Assembly: GCF_900104695.1 (NCBI RefSeq)
Contig: NZ_FNSW01000001.1
Coordinates: 5,128,501-5,192,500 of the forward strand
Source: Paenibacillus sp. GP183
GTDB lineage: Bacteria; Bacillota; Bacilli; Paenibacillales; NBRC-103111
DNA length: 64,000 nucleotides
Reading direction: 5' to 3'
Shown here: piece after piece, positions 16,408 to 24,355 of the stretch
Numbering within the stretch: the first letter of the stretch is position 1
How the letters are laid out: every line of letters starts with the position of its first letter
Position numbers and translations under genes: made by a program
The notes under the pieces: generated by a model
Told to the model about the DNA's origin: nothing
What the model saw: only the letters and a program-made list of their open reading frames with translations
Database searches by the model: none

Positions 16408-16938
16408 CTAATCTATCTCTATTTGAGCAAAGTCATTTGGGTTATTTCGAATAAACACACCTATTTTTTTATGTGTCATCGATGCGGCTTCTTGAAGGTT
16501 ATCGTACAGAGGGCTTACAGAAGACCTCAATTCTAGATCATTATTCAGATCAGTAGCTGAAACGTCGAAATTTTCTAAACTCCTTTGGTGATTTCTTTTT
16601 TCAAGAATCTCTTCCAAACTCTCTAAGACTTGTATTGTGGCACGATCACCGAAAAAACGCAACCCACTTTTTAGCCCGGTCCATCTCTTTGGTTGTGCTA
16701 TAAAATAGGCACTCCACCAATAAAAATCAGCATCAGATTTCATTGCATGATTGTAATATGCACGAAACACGAATAATGCTTGTTGTCCTCTTGATAGTTC
16801 TTTAAAAAGCCCTGTGCTGAAATCGTCTCCTCGAGTCTGAATCTCCTTATAAGCTTTGATGATCGGGTCGACACAAGCAGCCTCGAGTGCTTCATCGTCT
16901 AATGCGTTGAACACCTCTCGCCTCATTTTAACCAACAA
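16408..16938 (-). CDS. DUF4375-like conserved protein
   Basis: 176 aa, cytosolic, acidic. The central region (LSRGQQALFVFRAYYNHA...FYWWSAYFIAQP, about residues 48-85) matches my memory of the DUF4375/DMP19-like domain, a group that includes DNA-mimic proteins. No catalytic motif is visible. The TTG at 16938 is ten bases from GGAG; ATG at 16926 is further from it. It has its own terminator and seems monocistronic. Confidence 0.6.
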   Translation of the reverse strand: MLVKMRREVFNALDDEALEAACVDPIIKAYKEIQTRGDDFSTGLFKELSRGQQALFVFRAYYNHAMKSDADFYWWSAYFIAQPKRWTGLKSGLRFFGDRATIQVLESLEEILEKRNHQRSLENFDVSATDLNNDLELRSSVSPLYDNLQEAASMTHKKIGVFIRNNPNDFAQIEID

Positions 16939-17340
16939 TATTGAATCACTCCTTCTACCTAATTATACAATAAATGGGTTATTGGGGGAAAGTGTTATGT
17001 TTTTCAACTAAAGATTCACGGCATCGCGAGTAAACCGTTCAATTGTTGAATTAACGGAGTGTAGGGGCTTGCTTAAGACGGCAGGATTGTGTAGTAAAGA
17101 ATTAAAAGTTTGTTATTGATCACATTAAGACAATGCCCTACAATGAAAATTGATATTCTTAGAAAAAGTGAATGATGATGGATGCCTAATAAGATTATCA
17201 TATTGAAACGCAATTCCGAGAAACAGCCTGAATTCAATAAATTTTTGCAATGTTTTATTATCTAAAAGAGAGCGTAGAATAAAAACAGAGGTGGTCGAAA
17301 CTTTTCAACGGACTTCTGTAGAAAAGAGTTGGTAAATTTC
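16939..17340. other. Intergenic region
   Basis: About 400 bases without a gene. It includes a weak repeat-like stretch (ATTAACGGAGTG...GACGGCAGGATTG, 17050-17090) resembling a box A/box B pair without a hairpin. I see nothing else distinct. Confidence 0.4.
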
Positions 17341-17847
17341 ATGGAACTAGTTATTCCAAATGTAGAGACAGAGGAAGAAGTCGCGTTCTTAGCTCAATTG
17401 GCATCAGAAATTTGGTGTGAATATTTTGTATGCATCATATCAAATGAACAAATCGACTATATGGTGGAAAAATTTCAATCAGTTCATGCTATTACTGTCC
17501 AAATTAAAAATCAGGGTTATGAATATTATTTTATGAATGTGAATGGCAAAACCATTGGCTATTTGGGTATAAAACAAGAAGAAGGCAAGCTGTTTCTAAG
17601 CAAATTTTATATACAAAAAGAGCATCGAGGAAAAGGTTATGCAAGCCAGGCTATGGAGTTCTTGGTAGAGATATGCAAAGATCGAAGGTTAGGTATTATA
17701 TGGCTTACGGTAAATCGATATAATGATGCCACTATCGCTGTTTATGAGAAAAAAGGATTTAGAACAGTACGTACTCAGGTGGCGGATATAGGGAATGGTT
17801 TTGTGATGGACGATAATATAATGGAAAAAGAAATTGTGTTGGAATGA
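17341..17847 (+). CDS. GNAT-family N-acetyltransferase
   Basis: 168 aa. The acetyl-CoA binding loop is HRGKGYASQAMEF (R-G-x-G-Y/A), near residue 100, followed by WLTVNRYND and the YEKKGF C-terminal motif. The sequence suggests a RimI/PaiA-like acetyltransferase for small amines or peptides. ATG at 17341 is used; an earlier TTG adds four residues. The ribosome site is weak (AAAAGAG about 12 bases away). A strong terminator follows. Confidence 0.85.
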   Translation: MELVIPNVETEEEVAFLAQLASEIWCEYFVCIISNEQIDYMVEKFQSVHAITVQIKNQGYEYYFMNVNGKTIGYLGIKQEEGKLFLSKFYIQKEHRGKGYASQAMEFLVEICKDRRLGIIWLTVNRYNDATIAVYEKKGFRTVRTQVADIGNGFVMDDNIMEKEIVLE

Positions 17848-17886
17848 AAAGTGATTTTGTGACCCGTGAGAGGAACACTTTGTGAA

Positions 17887-17917
17887 AAATGACCCTCCTG
17901 CGGGTCATTTGTGTTTT
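17887..17917 (+). terminator. Intrinsic terminator
   Basis: AAATGACCC (17887-17895) pairs perfectly with GGGTCATTT (17902-17910), followed by GTGTTTT. Confidence 0.8.
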
Positions 17918-18110
17918 AAACAAGTGATAATGTCGTCTTTTGCTACCTAATTAAGTTGAAATATCATGAATACTTCATAAGGTATTTAGTTGCTACACCA
18001 TTAAACCGTTCAATCCACTTCTTTAATCGTTAGTGATAGGCATTGACGTATTGAATGTGATAAACTCACTATCAATCAATTCAAAACCGTGTAAAGGGAG
18101 CGATATTTGT

Positions 18111-18329
18111 ATGCCAATTATCAATGTGAAAATTGCAAAAGGGCGAACTGTAGAGCAAAAACAGCAGTTTGTTGAAGCTATAACACAAACGGCGGCTCAA
18201 ATTTTAAACGTTAAAGAAGAATGGGTTACAGTAGTCTTTGATGAGTACGAACGGGAGAACTGGGCGACTGGCGGAACCCTTCACTCAATAAAATTTGGTG
18301 AAGGCTTTGGTAAAATGGGGGTTGAATAA
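18111..18329 (+). CDS. 4-oxalocrotonate tautomerase-family protein
   Basis: 72 aa, the usual size. It begins Met-Pro, so Pro-1 becomes the N-terminal catalytic base. The strand-helix pattern (PIINVKIAKGR, then helix to QILNVKEEWVTVVFDE) is that of 4-OT/DmpI tautomerases, which form hexamers. The ATG at 18111 has GGGAG ten bases upstream; the longer open frame starts too early to keep Pro-1. It lies just before the first IS110-family copy and has no pathway partner nearby. Confidence 0.88.
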   Translation: MPIINVKIAKGRTVEQKQQFVEAITQTAAQILNVKEEWVTVVFDEYERENWATGGTLHSIKFGEGFGKMGVE

Positions 18330-18356
18330 CACCTCCAATCATATGAACAAAGAAGA

Positions 18357-18399
18357 AAGCAGGCTGCCGGTAACACAATCGGTAGAACAGTTGTGCTAA
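18357..18399 (+). repeat. Dispersed repeat, left part split by the IS
   Basis: AGCAGGCTGCCGG, a weak hairpin, then GTTGTGCTAA at the IS edge. It aligns with the repeat at 7374-7412 and is identical to 57663-57705. With the sequence right of the IS (CGGGCAGTAA, 20177) it rebuilds a box B. Confidence 0.7.
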
Positions 18400-18509
18400 A
18401 CATTCCTGTAAGGGCTAAGAAATGACCTTTGTCAAAAAAGGAGCACCTCGGTATGATGGGTTTGTACACGGGTTCATAACCCAACCCCATCAAAGGAGGC
18501 GCTCTTACT

Positions 18510-19793
18510 ATGAAGTTTAAGCAATCAGACGGACAAAATCAACGCATTGAACGAATCTCCACATCTCACCTTGTTGTAGGTATCGACATTGCAAAGGAAA
18601 CTCATGTAGCACAAGCGACTAATTTTCGTGGCATCGTACTTACTAAGCGACATCTTACATTCCCAAATACACGTGAGGGTTTCGAAAAATTAGATCGATG
18701 GATGGATGGATTACAACAGAAACATCGATTAAAGGGACTCATCATCGGCATGGAGCCGACCGGACACTACGGGTTTAATCTGGCTAATTGGCTTGCCGAC
18801 AAGGGCAAGCACGTTGTCATGGTGAATCCGGCCACCACCAAACGAAACAAGGAGAACCGCGATAATTCTCCCTCCAAAAGTGATCCGAAAGATGCGCTTG
18901 TCATCGCAGATGTGGTCAGCCGAGGCTACTACTATGAATACTCGCGACAGGCTACTGTCTTTCAAAGGTTGCGCACAATTATGAGTGACCGGGAATTTTG
19001 GGTGACGAATAGTGTACGGCTGCAGAACCGGATCATCCGCTGGTTAGACATTCGGTTCCCCGAGTATTTCTCGGTGTTTAAAAACTGGACCTACAAACGT
19101 TCCTTGACTACGCTTAAAGAATTCCCTTCTCCGCGGGATATAGAATCTCTGTCCGTCTCCGAGGTGATCACAGGATGGAAAAAGCATATGAAGCGAGCCG
19201 GTGGCTCCACTGGCATGCAGAAGGCTGCGCAGCTCATCGCTCAAGCTAAGCGAAGTGTAGGCGAAACGACTGCCCTCGATGAAGCGAAGCAGGATTTAGA
19301 GCGGCTATTACAAGAGTTCGAACGGATTGTTGAAATGCTAGATAGAATTGAACAGGATATAGAAGTGTTGCTCAGTGAAATTCCTATGGCCGATCATCTT
19401 CGATCCATCGGCCTAGGCACTATCTGCATTGCAGCCATTCTATCAGGTGCTGGCGACCTAACACAGTATGCCCATGGACGTCAGTTATTGCGTAAAGCAG
19501 GCTTAAACCTGGCTGAAAAAATGTCAGGAAAATATAAGGGTCAAATCATGCTCTCAAAAAGGGGCGATGCTACACTGCGGAAATATCTGTATCTGGCCAC
19601 GCTCCAACTCGTTGGAAATCATGCTGTGTTCCGACAGCTGCATGAGCATAATGTTCAAGTCAAGAAAATGAAGAAGCAACAGTCGGTATTTAAACTGCTT
19701 GGAAAACTGGCACGAATCATCATTGGCATTGTTGGGCGGGGAGAAACTTTTTCTCCTGAAAAAGCGGCCCCTACTTGCACTCAAGCTGCTTAA
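18510..19793 (+). CDS. IS110-family transposase (DEDD recombinase)
   Basis: 427 aa. The N-terminal RuvC-like DEDD domain shows VVGIDIAKE (Asp, near 25), IGMEPTGHYG (Glu, near 80) and SKSDPKDALVIAD (two Asp, near 120). The C-terminal Tnp_20 domain shows LRSIGLGTICIAAIL and NLAEKMSGKYKGQ, whose Ser is the expected nucleophile (near 345). Both domains are intact. A strong AAAGGAGG site precedes ATG, but a nested hairpin (TGATGGG...CCCCATCA) just before it could limit translation. Such enzymes work with an RNA made from the element. Confidence 0.95.
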   Translation: MKFKQSDGQNQRIERISTSHLVVGIDIAKETHVAQATNFRGIVLTKRHLTFPNTREGFEKLDRWMDGLQQKHRLKGLIIGMEPTGHYGFNLANWLADKGKHVVMVNPATTKRNKENRDNSPSKSDPKDALVIADVVSRGYYYEYSRQATVFQRLRTIMSDREFWVTNSVRLQNRIIRWLDIRFPEYFSVFKNWTYKRSLTTLKEFPSPRDIESLSVSEVITGWKKHMKRAGGSTGMQKAAQLIAQAKRSVGETTALDEAKQDLERLLQEFERIVEMLDRIEQDIEVLLSEIPMADHLRSIGLGTICIAAILSGAGDLTQYAHGRQLLRKAGLNLAEKMSGKYKGQIMLSKRGDATLRKYLYLATLQLVGNHAVFRQLHEHNVQVKKMKKQQSVFKLLGKLARIIIGIVGRGETFSPEKAAPTCTQAA

Positions 19794-19819
19794 GACTGAA
19801 TAAACGATCACGTAAATTG

Positions 19820-20141
19820 ACTCATTCGCAGGATTTTACAAAGAAAGCACGGAGGACCGAGTTACTGCCCGATAAGGGCTCAGACCCGTCAGCTAAACGT
19901 TATCGGTCTCCACGCCTTGGTCAGGTGTAACGAAGGAATGTAAGGGCAATGACCCGTTGAGCCATGGGATGGTGAACCGCCAAGGAAATTGTGGAGGATG
20001 CGTGCAGAAGAATATCACTTGGAGAAATGTTCCACACGCTTCTTCTGTTCCCGCATGCCCAAAACCGAAACAATGGTGTCTAATAAGCTTGCTTTCCGAA
20101 CGACAACTGTTTTCCAAGGCGACGAAATCCTGCGAATGAGT
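19820..20141 (+). ncRNA. Putative bridge RNA of the IS110-family element
   Basis: The 3' non-coding part of the IS is closed by a perfect 17-bp inverted repeat (ACTCATTCGCAGGATTT at 19820, its complement at 20125-20141). TTACTGCCCG (19862-19871) is the exact reverse complement of the ten bases right of the IS (20177-20186). AGCTAA (19891-19896) resembles the left flank GCTAA. AGGAATGT (19934-19941) is the reverse complement of the IS left end ACATTCCT. ACCGAG (19856) repeats the right end. This is the layout expected of target and donor guides. Expression is not shown by sequence. Confidence 0.6.
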
Positions 20142-20221
20142 GAGCATACGTGAGAAAATCCCTTAAAACCGAGGGACGGGCAGTAATGCGAAAAAGATAT
20201 GGCTTACTAAATTTATATATT

Positions 20222-20251
20222 TTGACATACTGGGAACATACATTCTATAAT
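20222..20251 (+). promoter_or_regulatory. Consensus sigma-A promoter
   Basis: TTGACA (20222-20227), 18-base spacer, TATAAT (20246-20251). Transcription would start near 20258, leaving only about seven bases before the ATG at 20265. Confidence 0.75.
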
Positions 20252-20264
20252 CGGGGTGGGAGAT

Positions 20265-20846
20265 ATGAAATTAAAAAATGAAGATGACATAATTCGGGTA
20301 GTTCAAGAAGATGAATGGATGATGAACATATTAAAGGCTGCAAAGTCCTTAGATTTACCTGATTGGTGGGTGTGTGCAGGATTTGTTCGTTCAAAAATTT
20401 GGGATGTTCTTCATGGAGTAACGGTAAGAACACCTCTTCCAGATATTGACGTTGTTTATTTTGACAATTCCAATATTGATGAGATAGAAGAAAAAAAATT
20501 AGAAGTGAAATTGAGAAACATTATCCCTAACCTTCCTTGGTCAGTCAAAAATGAGGCGAGAATGCACATAGTCAATGAAATCCCGCCGTACTCTTCAGCA
20601 GTAGATGCTATTTCAAAGTTTCCAGAGACCGTAACAGCCTTGGGGCTAAAACTCGACGAAAATAACAAAGTAGATTTAACTGCACCATGCGGAGTACATG
20701 ATGTGATAAATTTGAAGGTAAAACCCACACCATTTTTTTGTGAAACGAAGGAGAAAGCTGAAATTTATGAAGAAAGAATAGTTAAGAAAAACTGGAAAGC
20801 TATTTGGACTAAAATAAACATTGTTCATATTGAAAAAGATTATTAA
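20265..20846 (+). CDS. Nucleotidyltransferase-fold protein (DUF925-like)
   Basis: 193 aa. The pattern DWWVCAGFVRSKIWDVLHG, then PLPDIDVVYFD, SVKNEARMH and APCGVHDVINLKVKPTP fits the NTP_transf_6/DUF925 family, small cytosolic proteins with a nucleotidyltransferase fold. The Asp pair in DIDVVYFD is the likely metal site. The start is ATG at 20265; GGTGGGAG lies directly upstream, but the promoter leaves a leader of only about seven bases. It sits immediately right of IS copy 1 and ends in a dispersed repeat box and a terminator. Confidence 0.8.
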   Translation: MKLKNEDDIIRVVQEDEWMMNILKAAKSLDLPDWWVCAGFVRSKIWDVLHGVTVRTPLPDIDVVYFDNSNIDEIEEKKLEVKLRNIIPNLPWSVKNEARMHIVNEIPPYSSAVDAISKFPETVTALGLKLDENNKVDLTAPCGVHDVINLKVKPTPFFCETKEKAEIYEERIVKKNWKAIWTKINIVHIEKDY

Positions 20847-20870
20847 GCTAAACGGATATGTTAGGTGAAT
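20844..20870 (+). repeat. Dispersed repeat, box A variant
   Basis: TAAGCTAAACGGATATGTTAG overlaps the stop codon of the nucleotidyltransferase gene. Confidence 0.5.
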
Positions 20871-20895
20871 GAGTTCTAATTAATAAATACGAGAC

Positions 20896-20936
20896 AACCG
20901 GACTCCTTTGTAAAATGAAGAGTCCGGTTTTTTTGA
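20896..20936 (+). terminator. Intrinsic terminator
   Basis: AACCGGACTC (20896-20905) pairs with GAGTCCGGTT (20920-20929) followed by a run of T. Confidence 0.85.
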
Positions 20937-20947
20937 GGTTATGACAA

Positions 20948-21102
20948 TTACTTTAATGTACGATTTTTTCCGTTTCGTGAAGTGACTCCTACAAGATCTG
21001 CTTCAGCTAGCCAGAGCAACATCCTAAAGTATAAAATACTCCAATGCGGAAACTTTGGTTTACTGTACACCAAATATAAAATTTCTGGCATCATCGGTAT
21101 CC
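20948..21102 (-). pseudogene. Possible C-terminal gene fragment
   Basis: On the minus strand the frame ends with a protein-like segment (PHWSILYFRMLLWLAEADLVG, split here by position 21010-21075) and stops at 20948. I do not recognise it. The 5' side runs into a dispersed repeat at 21105, so only a tail would remain. The call rests on composition alone. Confidence 0.25.
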
Positions 21103-21104
21103 TT

Positions 21105-21166
21105 CTGAACGGAGAACGATAGCGTAACAAGCAACCGATCGTAATTAAGCGCGATCGGTTACTTTT
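21105..21166 (+). repeat. Dispersed repeat, box A plus hairpin
   Basis: TGAACGGAGAACGATAGCG, then AACCGATCG (21133-21141) pairing with CGATCGGTT (21152-21160) and TACTTTT. Confidence 0.65.
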
Positions 21167-21169
21167 GGG

Positions 21170-21290
21170 TGGAACACTGGATCCGCGGCAATCGGAACAA
21201 GTTCTTGTCGTCCGACGCCTGGTGTGGGATGACAAGAACATTATCCCATTACAAGCCGCTCTCTTTCCCGACAAGATCATGTTAAATACA
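21170..21290. repeat. Second copy of the ACAAGTTCTTGTC mosaic repeat
   Basis: ACAAGTTCTTGTC at 21197-21209 followed by GTCCGACG, then GATGACAAGAACATT (21229-21243), an inverted echo. It matches the block at 8336-8355. Confidence 0.5.
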
Positions 21291-21606
21291 AAAGTGTTGC
21301 TTCTTATGGTAGCCCTTCGCTCAGCTACCATGAAAATTAACTTCGGTTACTCGGTAAAAAGACAATACTGAAGAAGACGCGGCTCATTCATTTTTTAAAA
21401 AGAAAGGTGCAGCGCCTAGGATATTGATGATCCGTAGATCAGGAGACTTCTGAAATGCTAAAGTTATAACCTAAGTTTTCTAGTCTTCGAACTGAATTTC
21501 GCGCCAAAATGCTGCTGCAGGTGGTCCTTTTTGGATACTCTCAAAGTAATAAAGTGACAACAACCCCATAGTCCTATTTGGCAACGTGTTATAAACAACT
21601 TTTATT
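21291..21606. other. Intergenic region
   Basis: No gene with a ribosome site was found. Nothing distinctive beyond the end of the mosaic repeat. Confidence 0.4.
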
Positions 21607-22140
21607 TTATAGTAAAAAAATAAGTGTCATTTGGGCCATTTCTTCTGGAGATTCAGTACAACCACGAACAACCCACTTTTTCAACATACTCCATAATCCC
21701 CCAGCCACCATCGTTCGCATGTAATCCCTTTCCAATTCGCTTAGATCCATTATCTTGCTTCCTATGATATGGTCCATCGCCTCCAGGTAAAGAACGTACT
21801 GGTCATTTAGAAGCGAAAATAATTGATTTTCGATCAAAATGTCCAGGAAAAACTTATGTTGCTCCCAATATGTGAAATAGGCCAGAGGCATTTGAAGAGG
21901 CCCAATGTTTTGATCATGAATATATTCATTAAACTCAACAAACATTAAATCAATGACAGCTATGATTACCGATGCTTTGGATATAAAGTGACGATAAAAG
22001 GTTTTCCTAACAAGTCCGGCTTTATTACATAGCTCTATAATGGTGATATTGTTATATGGCTTGTCCTGTAAGAGTTCAAGCATTGCGTTGCATAACCATT
22101 TCTTCGAACGTTCCTCAATAGGATTAACACGAGTAGACAT
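21607..22140 (-). CDS. TetR-family transcriptional regulator
   Basis: 177 aa. The N-terminal HTH (YNNITIIELCNKAGLVRKTFYRHFISK, about residues 28-55) is typical of TetR proteins. The ligand domain is helical and resembles the short AcrR_C group often annotated TetR_C_39. It ends rather abruptly (MTLIFLL). The start is ATG with GAGGT upstream. It is divergent from the CrtC-like gene, and palindromic sites lie between them, so it likely represses both. Confidence 0.85.
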   Translation of the reverse strand: MSTRVNPIEERSKKWLCNAMLELLQDKPYNNITIIELCNKAGLVRKTFYRHFISKASVIIAVIDLMFVEFNEYIHDQNIGPLQMPLAYFTYWEQHKFFLDILIENQLFSLLNDQYVLYLEAMDHIIGSKIMDLSELERDYMRTMVAGGLWSMLKKWVVRGCTESPEEMAQMTLIFLL

Positions 22141-22159
22141 GTCATAAATTACCTCGAAT

Positions 22160-22216
22160 GTGTAACCTCTGTCACACTAATTGACTGCCTGATATCCATA
22201 AACAAGTGTGACACTT
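22160..22216. promoter_or_regulatory. Likely TetR operator region
   Basis: AAGTGTGACACTT (22204-22216) is a perfect 13-base palindrome. A related inverted site (TGTGTAACCTCTGTCACAC) lies at 22160-22178 nearer the regulator. TTGACT at 22181 may be the -35 element for the + strand gene. Confidence 0.55.
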
Positions 22217-22238
22217 AGAGCAAGAGGAGGACATTAAG

Positions 22239-23336
22239 ATGAACAATAGTGTGATTATCGCTAATAATAAGGAAGATTACAAAAGATTAGGCATCACTAA
22301 TGAACCGGCCATATGGGAAGATGGAATGAGAACACATGGTCGAGAGGGGACTTACGAATGGTGGTATTTTGACGCCGAGTATACAGACGGTAACAAAATC
22401 GTAGTAATTTTCTACACAAAGTATCAGTTCGACGTAAAGGGCGAGGCTTGCCCAACTATCCGGTTTGATCTGACGTTTCCGGATGGAAGGAGCGTTACAA
22501 AACTAATATCGGAAGAGAAAGGCAGCACAATCCGCGCTTCCAAAGAAAAATGTGATGTAAAAATTGATAGAAGTAGCATCAAATATTCAGAAGGCAATTA
22601 CTTGATACATTTTGTAGACGATTCCATTGATTATCGTTGTACAATGAAATCTACCGTTCCCATGTGGCGGCCCAAAACAGGACACTGGCTCTTTGGGAAG
22701 GAACAAAAGGACTTCTTTGCTTGGTTCGTTGCCCAGCCTTCTGCTGACCTAGAGGCAGTGCTTACCATGGATGGAGAACGGCGTGAATTAATCGGTAGCG
22801 GATATCACGATCATAATTGGGGCAATGCAGAAATGAACCGGTTAATGAACCACTGGTACTGGTGCCGTGTAAATATTGGACCATATACTGTTATATCGTG
22901 CGATATCATTGCGGAAAAAAAATATGATTATACACGCCTACCTGTTATCATGATCGCAAAGAACGGTAAAATCCTGGAAGATCATGAAGAGAACACAAAG
23001 ATAGAACGAATTGATACTTTGTATCATCCTGTTACAAAAAAATTCATTGATAACAAGTTGAGGTTTACCCAAACCTCGGGTAGTAATGGTTCTTATCAAA
23101 TCGAGTATAATCGAAGAGGCGATTTACTCGCGGTTTCCTTGTTAAGTGCAATGAAACTTTCCTTACCCCAGCGGATAGCAGCAAAAGTTATGAGTATAAA
23201 TCCAACGTATGTTCGTTGTGTTGGGACAGTCACTTTGATAGTCAACGACAATGGAAACCAAGAGGTTTATGAGCAGGAAGGACTATGGGAGCAGATGTTC
23301 TTTGGTAACAACAGAGATGCAATTATTCAAGAATAA
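22239..23336 (+). CDS. CrtC/AttH-like lipocalin-fold protein
   Basis: 365 aa. The EWWYFD motif near residue 40, SGYHDHNWGN near 190 and HWYWCRVNIGPYTVI near 205 are hallmarks of the hydroxyneurosporene-synthase-like (CrtC/AttH) double-lipocalin family. Its members hydrate carotenoids or carry uncharacterised lipid-related functions. There is no signal peptide, unlike AttH. A strong GAGGAGG site precedes ATG. The divergent TetR gene suggests small-molecule induction. No carotenoid genes are seen nearby, so the substrate is open. Confidence 0.8.
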   Translation: MNNSVIIANNKEDYKRLGITNEPAIWEDGMRTHGREGTYEWWYFDAEYTDGNKIVVIFYTKYQFDVKGEACPTIRFDLTFPDGRSVTKLISEEKGSTIRASKEKCDVKIDRSSIKYSEGNYLIHFVDDSIDYRCTMKSTVPMWRPKTGHWLFGKEQKDFFAWFVAQPSADLEAVLTMDGERRELIGSGYHDHNWGNAEMNRLMNHWYWCRVNIGPYTVISCDIIAEKKYDYTRLPVIMIAKNGKILEDHEENTKIERIDTLYHPVTKKFIDNKLRFTQTSGSNGSYQIEYNRRGDLLAVSLLSAMKLSLPQRIAAKVMSINPTYVRCVGTVTLIVNDNGNQEVYEQEGLWEQMFFGNNRDAIIQE

Positions 23337-23730
23337 TGCTCCTTACGAAAATCAGTTCAACTGATGAATCCGACCATCGTCTGTTTGTTTTGCATTATTG
23401 ATACAATTAATACCATACTGTTTTTTTGTATATAGATTAACTCATGCATAGCTTCATCCGGGTATGAATGAACCTCTCTCATCCGGAAATACCAAGAGGG
23501 GTTATAATTTCGGGTTATGCCGATTGTAACCCTTTTATACTTCAGGAATCGCTCAGCTAACGGAAACGATAGCTGAATAAAGGATTCTATGCAAACAAAT
23601 GACAGAGCTGCGCGGCAGCTCCTTTTGCTTCTTCATAAAAATCGCGTATCATATGTCCATTGATCGGAAACATATTTTATAAAGAACCGTCTAACTTAAC
23701 ATCAGGTTCAAAGGTGAGGAGATGGTGGTC
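23337..23730. other. Intergenic region with repeat
   Basis: Contains one box A plus hairpin copy (23553-23627). The rest has no gene. Confidence 0.5.
23553..23627 (+). repeat. Dispersed repeat, box A plus hairpin
   Basis: TCAGCTAACGGAAACGATAG, then GAGCTGC-GCG-GCAGCTC (23605-23621) and CTTTTG, which looks like a terminator. Confidence 0.7.
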
Positions 23731-23847
23731 ATGTATTGGTGGTTTATTATTATGATTGTAATTGCATATGTACCGGTTTTCTACAGGATGAATAATAGAA
23801 TCAGAATACTTGAAGATAAAATAAAGGAACTTGAAAAAAGGATATAG
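23731..23847 (+). CDS. Small membrane-anchored coiled-coil peptide (38 aa)
   Basis: A single hydrophobic segment (WWFIIMIVIAYVPVFY) is followed by a charged heptad-like helix (NRIRILEDKIKELEKRI). GAGGAG lies nine bases upstream of ATG 23731; an in-frame ATG at 23722 is also possible. It is too short for most gene callers but has gene-like features. No family assigned. Confidence 0.55.
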   Translation: MYWWFIIMIVIAYVPVFYRMNNRIRILEDKIKELEKRI

Positions 23848-23931
23848 CGAAGGGGCTGCCGTTATTGCGTTAAGGATAGCATGGAGATAAGGACGGTACC
23901 ACGTGCTAATGTAACGATCATTCCGCTAACG

Positions 23932-24217
23932 GGGTACAGCCGACATACGTGTAAAAATAGCTCATAGGCTGGATGTTGTTTCCAATTGTCAATATTATCA
24001 TGTGACACGACCATCCGAATCACACAAAATGCTATTAAGTGTGATTCGGATGAACCCAAGCACACTTGTCGCTATTGGGTTTATCCGAAAAAATGGCCGT
24101 CGAATGATTTTAACTATCGATTCAATCACACAGAAGACATTAAATTAAGTCAATTATGTTTGTTTGGAATTATTAACCATCTAGTGGCCTATTTTTACAC
24201 GTACTTCGGCTGTACCC
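23932..24217. mobile_element. MITE-like element, 286 bp
   Basis: The termini are GGGTACAGCC (23932) and GGCTGTACCC (24217), extending to imperfect inverted repeats of about 40 bp (ACGTGTAAAAATAG on both sides). The interior contains a 13-bp hairpin (ATCCGAATCACAC at 24013 with its complement at 24039). No coding sequence of its own. A partial copy is at 34621. The right end abuts the sigK fragment. Confidence 0.75.
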
Positions 24218-24276
24218 GTATTGAGAAGCGGGCGCTGATGAAGCTTTATCATGAGTTTTATAAGGCGAAACGGTAG
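24217..24276 (+). pseudogene. 3' end of sigK
   Basis: The last 20 codons ([19 protein letters not shown]) are the same as those of the longer sigK fragment ending at 37323, and about 24 bases of downstream sequence are also shared. The rest is replaced by the MITE. Confidence 0.75.
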
Positions 24277-24299
24277 TTTAAAGAGGAAATTGATACACA

Positions 24300-24355
24300 C
24301 TATCTTGAGGGGGTGGCGCTCACAAGGCGTGAGGGTTCAAATCCCTCCGACCGCA
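24300..24355 (+). tRNA. 3' part of a tRNA-Leu(GAG), partial
   Basis: Anticodon stem-loop CTATC-TTGAGGG-GGTGG, a variable arm CGC/GCG, T arm GAGGG-TTCAAAT-CCCTC and acceptor strand CGACCGC-A. No 5' half and no CCA. It joins the sigK tail on its left and an IS6 remnant on its right. Confidence 0.55.

Larger units (their letters stand above)
18400..20176 (+). mobile_element. IS110-family (IS1111-like) element, copy 1
   Basis: 1777 bp, identical to copy 2. The left end is ACATTCCTG and the right end CCGAGGGA. Ends were set by where the two copies stop matching and by rebuilding the empty site GTGCTAA plus CGGGCAGTAA. No target duplication and no terminal inverted repeats are seen, as expected of this family. 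The short 5' leader carries a hairpin around GGGTTCATAACCC (18470-18483) ahead of the transposase. The long 3' non-coding end carries the putative bridge RNA. Confidence 0.85.

Noticed and set aside
19893-20147. 84-aa minus frame and 60-aa plus frame inside the IS 3' end (also at 59199)
   Set aside because: They lie in the structured non-coding segment, lack ribosome sites and are duplicated only because the IS is.
23893-23908. GTGGTACCGTCC on the minus strand, resembling a T-box antiterminator
   Set aside because: No specifier stem, terminator or tRNA-related gene follows; the match is too short.
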